Source of the DNA: Trichaptum fuscoviolaceum
Lineage: Eukaryota > Basidiomycota > Agaricomycetes > Hymenochaetales > Trichaptaceae
Assembly (NCBI GenBank): GCA_910574455.1
Contig: CAJSYZ010000002.1
Coordinates: forward strand, 2,939,671 to 3,003,670
Length of the DNA: 64,000 bases
Direction: 5' to 3'
Below are positions 57,231 to 64,000 of the stretch, piece after piece; position 1 is the first letter of the stretch; each line of letters starts with the position of its first letter. The notes beneath the pieces are model-generated. The model had not been told where the DNA came from. It saw only the letters and a list, made by a program, of their open reading frames with translations, and did not search any database. The position numbers and the translations under genes were made by a program.

Positions 57231-58405
57231 GGGATAGGGGGGAAGAGGATTGCATATCAGAAGGACTGTGTTAAGGAAGGAATTTAAGGTGAGGGAGAAA
57301 TAAATGCGCCACAGCGCCAATGGACAGGATGCTCAGACAGGCCTGCCCGACATGGCAATTTCACGCGAGAGGCCCCACTCGGCAACAAGTATCTGGATAT
57401 CGGCTACCTGTGCTTCCTTGGTAGGACATGTTTGAGGGTTGACATACCTTTCCCGGCCATCCTACATATTCGTATTACTGACGCACATGACTATATCCCC
57501 CCTCCCCCTCTGTAGGTGCTGTAACGATGTCTTTAATTCTTGGGGATGTTGCTCGCTAGGCTTCTAGCGGACATTCTCGCCTATCATGCACCCTTCTAAT
57601 GTTTCTCCTATATATGTTATTTGCGGAATCCGGCACATAGCAACCAAACCAATGATACGTTGCGTACGATCTCAGTACCGTCCCTTCGGACCGGGGTTTG
57701 CGACTCCCATCCAGTGGTAATAGTAGCCTCTTGGCTCCGCCAGATGATGGGATGTGATTGTATGCAGTCAGAGATGATCGCAACAAGTCATCGACTCATC
57801 ATATGGACGCTCCACAGCCTGCGAATCGCTCATAGATTAGGGCCTGGTATGAATGACGATTATCGAGGCACTCACGGTTGTGCAATGAAGAACATAATCT
57901 ACTGCATATTAAGTGTCATTAATGGACATTACAAATTACGGGTAAAGTGATATGCGGAAAACACACCTCTGCTATCGTGTGCTGATCTTCGTAAAAAGAA
58001 TTTTGGGGTATAACCGGATCTTCTATTCCGGTGCACAACGAAAGAGAAGCTGTGATCTACTGTCCTTCGGGGCCTCGTTGCTGTAGCAAATCGCGCCAGA
58101 AGACAAGCCAAACTATAGTTCCGCTCCAAAATTGTTGCCAGATCTGAGGGATCACTGCCGAAGATGAAAAAAATCCGGCTCGAGGGGACACGAGACAAAC
58201 ATAGCCTTCAGATGAAATAAAACATTTATTGCGATCAGAGGGGCTTGAAGACTTGAGGCCAGTGAAATCTTTTGTTGATGGAGACAGGTCGAAAGATGAA
58301 GCTGGCACAGCTGAGCATGATGTGTACCATGGCCTACGTCATCGTCCGAAAGGGGCAGGACCCTGAATATAAGCTTCAATTGAAATATAGACTATCAAGG
58401 TACAG
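57231..58405. other. Intergenic region, nothing supported
   Basis: About 1.2 kb between the small charged-protein frame and the SLY1 3' end. I see no gene, no tRNA boxes and no clear repeat here. Confidence 0.4.
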
Positions 58406-60981
58406 CTACGAGCTGCTCTTCCCCAGCTCCCCCAGCATGCTGACAAAAGCAGCCGGGTCAAGGATTTCTGTTCCCCCGTAGGTGACACGCTTGCCTGTCC
58501 TCGCAGCCCACTCGCCCAGGTTCCCGAATTCCACATAGCCCGCCCCGCCGACCATGAATACAATTCCCTCGTTGAATTGCATCCGTCTGCTTCGCCCGCT
58601 CGACCCCGCACCGGTCCCTCCACCGCCGCCGCCCACGCCGGGCCCTGAGATGCCCAGCCCTGCGTGTCGCGGTGCCCGGGGATCGAGGAAGAGATACTCG
58701 TCGGTCTCTTGCAGTGACTGCGTCGACGCCGACGACGGGTCCATGAGCGCCTCCGTCAGACGTGTCACCGGCAGCAGTTTGTTCGTCGGGAGGAAGTTCT
58801 TTACGCCGGAGATAAGATTCTCCAGGCCACCTTCTTTCAGGCGGTCCGTGAGCTGGGCGCTCACTCGTTAGGTGATATGTAAAGAAAGACGGGTCAGTCA
58901 CTAACCTTGTTCCCCAAGGCACTGAACCCTCTGAACAGTTCTCCCGCCGGCTGGCCCCCGAGGTTGGGCGTCGCCGATCCACCCAGTGCGCCAGGTACCG
59001 ACATACGTGAAATCTCCCGAGTCTTCCGCACATACTCCAATGCAGTCACTTCTGCCCCAGCAGCCTTCAACTCCTTTTCTAGTTCGATGTAATCCTCTTT
59101 GGAAATGGCGTTGTCCGGCGCTGAAAGATAGTACACAATCACAAGTCTCAGCTTGTCTTCTGCTGACGGCGTTCCTTCTGACTTGGGGTGACGGAGGTAC
59201 TCGAGGATGGTTTGTGTAGTCTAGTGGCAAGGAATCAGTTCTATAAGATTATAGATATATTGCAAGTAACTACCTGCTTCGCGATAGCTTCTTCAACACT
59301 GAACAATTCATCTAATCCTCTGTTCTTGACATGTTCTAACAAGGCTGTTGCAATATTCATATGCGTATCAAGGGTAGCTTTGCGCGCCGTTAACTCTGGT
59401 AAGGCAGTGATTGCAATTTTAAGATGGGCAGCATTGGCGTTAGGATCGCTATGAAGCTATAAGATACAATCAATCAAAATGGAGAACAGGCACTCACATT
59501 TGAGCGATGTCCGTAACATCACTAACACCTGTCGAACGCGTGATCTCAGCCGCGTCCTGCTTGTACCGCGAAAGCTCTGTATCGATTTCCTCGGCAACCT
59601 GCGGGAAGGGGTTTGCAGCGTTCTTTGCCCAGAAGAAATCCTTTGAGTCCAGGTCGTAGGCCTTCTTCTGAAGTTGAGTCTTCGTTGGCTCGATGGTTAC
59701 TCTATTCAATTTCATGTCCAGACAATCGGAGACGAGTGCCTGATATGTCCATCCATGAGAAACCATTGATACCAAATCGACATTACGATCCAGGATGAGA
59801 AGAACTAAAGCAGCAGAACCATAAGTTATGAATCATTTAAGAGAGTGCAATCTAGCTTACGCGGACGTTGAAGATTTGACAAGCCTGCGGAGTCTTGCGC
59901 AAATGGTGCGGTTGAGGACGTAGCCCCGTGATGTGACCTTGAAGCCATTAGTATTGCGTCTCTTATTTTTGATTCCAGCTTCCGCGCAATCATTTCTGCT
60001 GCATTACCCTTCGGACAGCGAATATAAGGCACGTAAGCTAGGCAGTCGCTCCGTAAGAGTGAATTGAACGTTGAAAAGGACAGACCCACCCATGGTTGCA
60101 ATGGCGCTAAATAGTCCATTTGCAATGCGCTCAGTCTCTTCTTCGATATCCTGGTCGGTGGAGGAGGGAGAATTGAGGAGAACATAGGAAGTGCGTGGAC
60201 GGGGTGGGGAGGTTGACTGAGAAGGACTTGAAAGCTGGGGAGTAGCTGGAGGAGGCGGTGGAAGGAGGGAGAACAGGGACGGGGAAGGTGAGATAAAGGA
60301 GAGGTACTGGTCAACAATCTATAGTGGGCCGTTAGTGATTACACGAATCCTCTGAAACTGAGAATACAGCGCTGCTGTACCTGATCGACTAGTTCTCCTG
60401 TACCGTCCTTTGCAACTGCCGCCGCTAGCTCCTCTAGAAGTGCTCGAGGCAGGGGGTCAACGAAATTAAGGTGAAAGGATTCATACAGCCCCTTCTCAAG
60501 GTCCTCGGCAATCCGCCGTATATTCGCTAGAGAAGGAGATACAAAGTAGACTGCAGGTACGTCTGGGAGCGCAGGTCGAGTGGAATGCAATTGCCTGAGG
60601 TATCTCTAGCTCAGCATGTATACATCCATGGGTTTTCATGAGCACTTACACATGTAGGGTAACACCAACGTCACGGAGATCTTGTACGCGCAACACCGTT
60701 GCTAGAACATCTTTCGTCCGTTGGTCCAATACAAGCACCTTCCAGACGGGAGGGCCGGAGGGCGTAGGAATATTCAGCTTTGAGCCACCCTTATCTACTG
60801 GAGCACCTGAAGGAGCTGGAGCTGTTGAGGAGGACTCGGTGGGTTTGTTGAGATTGAGCAATTGAAGAATAGCATCTGTTTGAGCTTGTTGGAGGGTTGG
60901 AGGGGATACCTGAGAACAAGTTAAGGAGGAATGTTGCTAAAGACCAAAGGGTAACTTTACATGTCTCAAGTTGCTTGCCAT
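58406..60981 (-). CDS. SLY1: Sly1, Sec1/Munc18 protein for ER-Golgi fusion
   Basis: A minus-strand multi-exon gene. First exon MASNLRH (60981), then after an intron [171 protein letters not shown], ending [15 protein letters not shown] and [13 protein letters not shown]. These are hallmarks of the Sec1-like superfamily, and the N-terminal and C-terminal motifs point to Sly1. It binds the syntaxin Sed5/Ufe1 N-peptide and promotes SNARE assembly in ER-Golgi traffic. A Gly-rich insert ([17 protein letters not shown]) near the C-terminus is unusual but looks disordered. Confidence 0.92.
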
Positions 60982-61424
60982 CGTCTAGAAGCATCAGAGT
61001 CTCGAGGAAAGAAAGAAAGTTGCCAAGTGATGCAGGTACAGTTGAGAGGCGCGTTCGACCTTGACACGTACTGTAGTACTTGAGCGCTTATTCCACGTGA
61101 AGACCTATTTTTAGAATTGAGCCTGGAAGTGCCAAGTCCAAAAATAGTGACGCGGGCGAACTTGGTGCTCTCAAACCTCCACGCTACCACTGGCAGTGCA
61201 GTGACTGCACATCCGTAGTGCCCTTCTCAAACCCTTGCTACTCTTACCACATCCTGTAATTTCTCATTGCGCTCTCAAGTACTAGAAACACGAATGTCGA
61301 CTTGACCTGGCACTTCGACGAACCCACTCTCATTTGGCATAGCACCCAGTCTACAACTTAGAGTCTGACAGTTCCCAAGCTTTGTCTCTCATCTCTCTCA
61401 TATCCATATCTCCAAGGAGAGGCA
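60982..61424. promoter_or_regulatory. Divergent promoter SLY1 / oxysterol-binding protein
   Basis: The two genes diverge from this 443-bp region. It contains TACCACTGGCAGTGCAGTG at 61188-61206, another copy of the dispersed palindromic word, and CACGTGAA at 61094-61101. Confidence 0.5.
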
Positions 61425-64000
61425 ATGCACAACGCGAAGCAGGAACTTGCAGATACTGCACTTTCTTTGAAGATTCCTGCTGTGCCGAATACGAGTGCGG
61501 AGAGGGCGCCTCGCCAACCTCCTGTCCATGGCATATTGCATGAGGGATGGCTTTTGAAGAAGAGAAAGAAGAAGCTTCAAGGTTCGTTCTTTACCTAAAT
61601 CGTGACCTTTGCCTTATGCCTGTTCTCGCTGCAGGGTATGCGCGCCGTTACTTCATCTTACAGTCTTCTGGCATTCTGGCATACTCCTTTGAGCCAGGGT
61701 CTCAGGTGCGGGACCAGATCTCACTTCCTGGGGCTGCTATCTCCTCGTCAGCGAAACACCGAGACATACACGTTGACTCCTCAAGAGTGACTTTTCATAT
61801 CAAATGCCTATCAAGTCGGGACTTCGAAATCTGGATGGGAGCTTTAAGGTACCGTTCGCTGAACGTTTCGACCCGCTACTAAACTAACGCGTTTTCTCGA
61901 AGGAAATTCACTGCAAGTGGAAGTGACGACAAATTCAGTGGCAGAAGGTCTTTGTCAAAGGCCAGTCAGGTTGGTGCGCTGCACCATGCGACCATCATTG
62001 TTGATGAGATGGCTAACGTGGGTGAACTTATGTTCCGTTGCGAGCGCTTTTTTGATGACTTAGACTATTGCAGACAATCCATGATCTGACTCAGGCATGC
62101 GGGCTTACCGATGACGATGATCGGAGAAGCAGAGTATCAGTCGGGAAACACAAAGACAAGGAATCAACTTCATTACTGTCAATCTTCAAGAAATGTCAGT
62201 GGTTCATTCATATCTTCTAATATCTGCTTGTTCTTATCCAACATACTTTAGCTTCCTCGACGAGTCCTCGTAGAGCTAGTTTTGCGAAAGATGTGCATGC
62301 AATTGTACCTTCAACGTCTCATGACCACCAAATCGCGTTACTTCTGGACAAACTTCGTGAACAACACAAGTCACTTTCTGATTCCCTCATGTCCGCTTCG
62401 ATGCTTCATAACCATCCAAAATCGCCCTTACAGAGGACCATGGAGGAAAGTGGCGTAACACCTACTATTAGGAACTCACAATTATGGCAGACTATGAGTT
62501 CTCACAATCGCTCGTCAATATCTACGATTCTTAGTGGTACCGACGGCTCAGGAAGCATCTGGTATGATGCTGCTGAAGGAGATGACTGGACCGCCGAGGA
62601 GTATGTACTTGAAGAAGACGAACATGGAGAAGATGCTTCGGGTGGAGAGAAAGGCTCTAGGATGGAGGCGGATAGCAGTATGGAGAAAGATAGGGAGACT
62701 GAGAATGACTATGAGCTTGCGGAGGACGATACACCGGAGGAGAAACCTATTTATTCTGTTGACAGACGAACGCGATTACCGTCGCGCCCACCCGGCGATG
62801 AAGGTAGCTTGTTTGCCGTGCTAAAGAAGAACGTCGGCCAGGTAGAACCTCTTTCCTTTTGATACATGCGCAGAGCAATGCTAACAGGCCTCCAGGATCT
62901 TGCCAATGTGTCTTTCCCCGTGACTTTTAATGAGCCACTAACGTTATTACAACGGTCTGCAGAGGATTTAGAATATTACAACCTTCTTGACCAAGCAGCA
63001 AGCACAGCGGATTGGGTCGAGCGCATTTCTTACGTCGCGGCATTTGCTGTCTCTGGCTATGCCTGCACTAAGCATAGGTCAGGTCGTAAGGGGTTGTGAG
63101 TATATCCAAGTTAAGCTAGTGTGAAAGGCTAATTGTGGAACTTTTAGCACTCCTCTCCTTGGTGAGACCTTTGAAGACACAAGAATGCACTTTATCGCGG
63201 AGAAAGTCGTGCATAAACCTCTCGTCATTGCGTACCATGCGGAGGGTTCGGGATGGGAGCTGAGTGCTACGTCTTCCGGTAAGACGAAGTTCTGGGGTAC
63301 GTGTCCGAACCGTTCTTCCTCGCCGACAAATAACCGTCTAAATTGACGTTTCATCGTCAGGCAAGAGCTTTGAGATCATTCCTACCGGTATTACTCGCCT
63401 GAAGATTGGACATGAAGTGTTTGAATGGTAAGCTTAATAATACAAGTTTCATGCCTACCTCTGTAACTTTTGCAATAGGAACAAGCCATCTTCGTTCACT
63501 CGCAATCTCATGATGGGTACTAAATATCTTGAACACTGTGGCGAAATGACTATTACGAATGTCACAACCGGAGCTTCTTGCGTACTCGACTTCAAGGAGA
63601 CTGGCTACTGGGCATCTACACCTAACGTTGTATCTGGATCCGTGTATTCTCCGGAGGGAAACGTCGTCTCACGTCTTGAAGGCAAATGGGATGAGCAATT
63701 CTCTCAGAAGCTCGACTCAAATCATCTGAAAATCCTCTGGAGAGTGTCACCATTTCCTCGAGACTGCGCGGAGTTCTATGGATACACGTATTTCGCTATC
63801 ACTCTGAATGAAATCACGAGGGACATCCAGGGCAAGCTGCCATGCACCGATTCTCGCTTTAGACCCGACGTACGGGCGCTTGAGGAGGGCAATGTCGAGC
63901 TGGCAGAGGTGAAGAAGGCTGAGCTCGAACAGAAACAGCGCGATAGGAGACAGAATGGGCAAGAGCGTAAGCCGCGGTGGTTCAGACAAGCCGCCGAATC
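61425..64000 (+). CDS. Oxysterol-binding protein, PH plus ORD (3' end outside window)
   Basis: Starts [20 protein letters not shown] at 61425; first intron 61582-61634. A PH domain covers about residues 38-135 ([54 protein letters not shown]). An acidic, low-complexity middle ([20 protein letters not shown]) follows. The sterol/lipid-binding ORD begins near [20 protein letters not shown] and has [47 protein letters not shown] and FKETGYW. The family signature normally read as EQVSHHPP is here EKVVHKPL (around 63202-63225), so the second His is Lys. No ankyrin repeats, so it is Osh3-like rather than Osh1/2-like; that is inference. It should act at membrane contact sites in lipid exchange. The C-terminal end is missing. 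Confidence 0.9.

Overview
The window reads as nuclear DNA of a filamentous basidiomycete, most likely Agaricomycotina. Genes are packed on both strands and are cut by many 45-80 nt GT...AG introns with very short exons. It carries a NoxA-type NADPH oxidase, an OSCA/CSC1-like channel with a Ser/Thr-rich N-terminus, and a chromodomain Ty3 retrotransposon. For most genes I joined exons by hand and checked that phase is kept from start to stop. No bacterial-style operons, rRNA, tRNA or CRISPR were found.

Region 1 (1-7.3 kb) is accessory. Two tandem paralogues encode large proteins with a conserved N-terminal module of unknown function and a C-terminal trypsin-like domain. They share a near-identical 0.33 kb block although the rest has diverged. 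The second gene also carries a recent 255-bp tandem exon/intron duplication. The spacers are rich in short palindromic words (ACTGGCAGT-like, GAGTC/GACTC) and triplet repeats.

Region 2 (7282-14014) is a young, complete Ty3/gypsy chromovirus with apparently identical 830-bp LTRs and a perfect GTCAA target duplication. Its gag is intact. Its pol has two small frameshifts, and the pol frame runs on into the 3' LTR.

Region 3 (14-31 kb) holds an unknown coiled-coil protein, MAD2 (spindle checkpoint), NoxA (superoxide production), TAF5 (TFIID/SAGA), an unknown 206-aa protein, a secreted/one-TM Ser/Thr-rich protein, and 6-phosphogluconate dehydrogenase (an NADPH source).

Region 4 (30.4-43.9 kb) holds an ASNSD1-like asparagine-synthetase-domain protein, a small tentative gene, a GC-rich gene-poor stretch, a mitochondrial Aco2-type aconitase with 8-, 9- and 11-nt exons, mitochondrial MutS homologue MSH1, and a septin.

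Region 5 (44.8-64 kb) is rich in membrane-traffic genes: an MIT-domain protein, an OSCA/CSC1-like channel, VTA1 (Vps4 regulator), a small charged protein, SLY1 (ER-Golgi SNARE regulator), and an oxysterol-binding protein cut by the window end. Housekeeping genes are intact. The novelty lies in the protease pair with its duplicated module, the dispersed words, the pol/LTR arrangement and the microexons.
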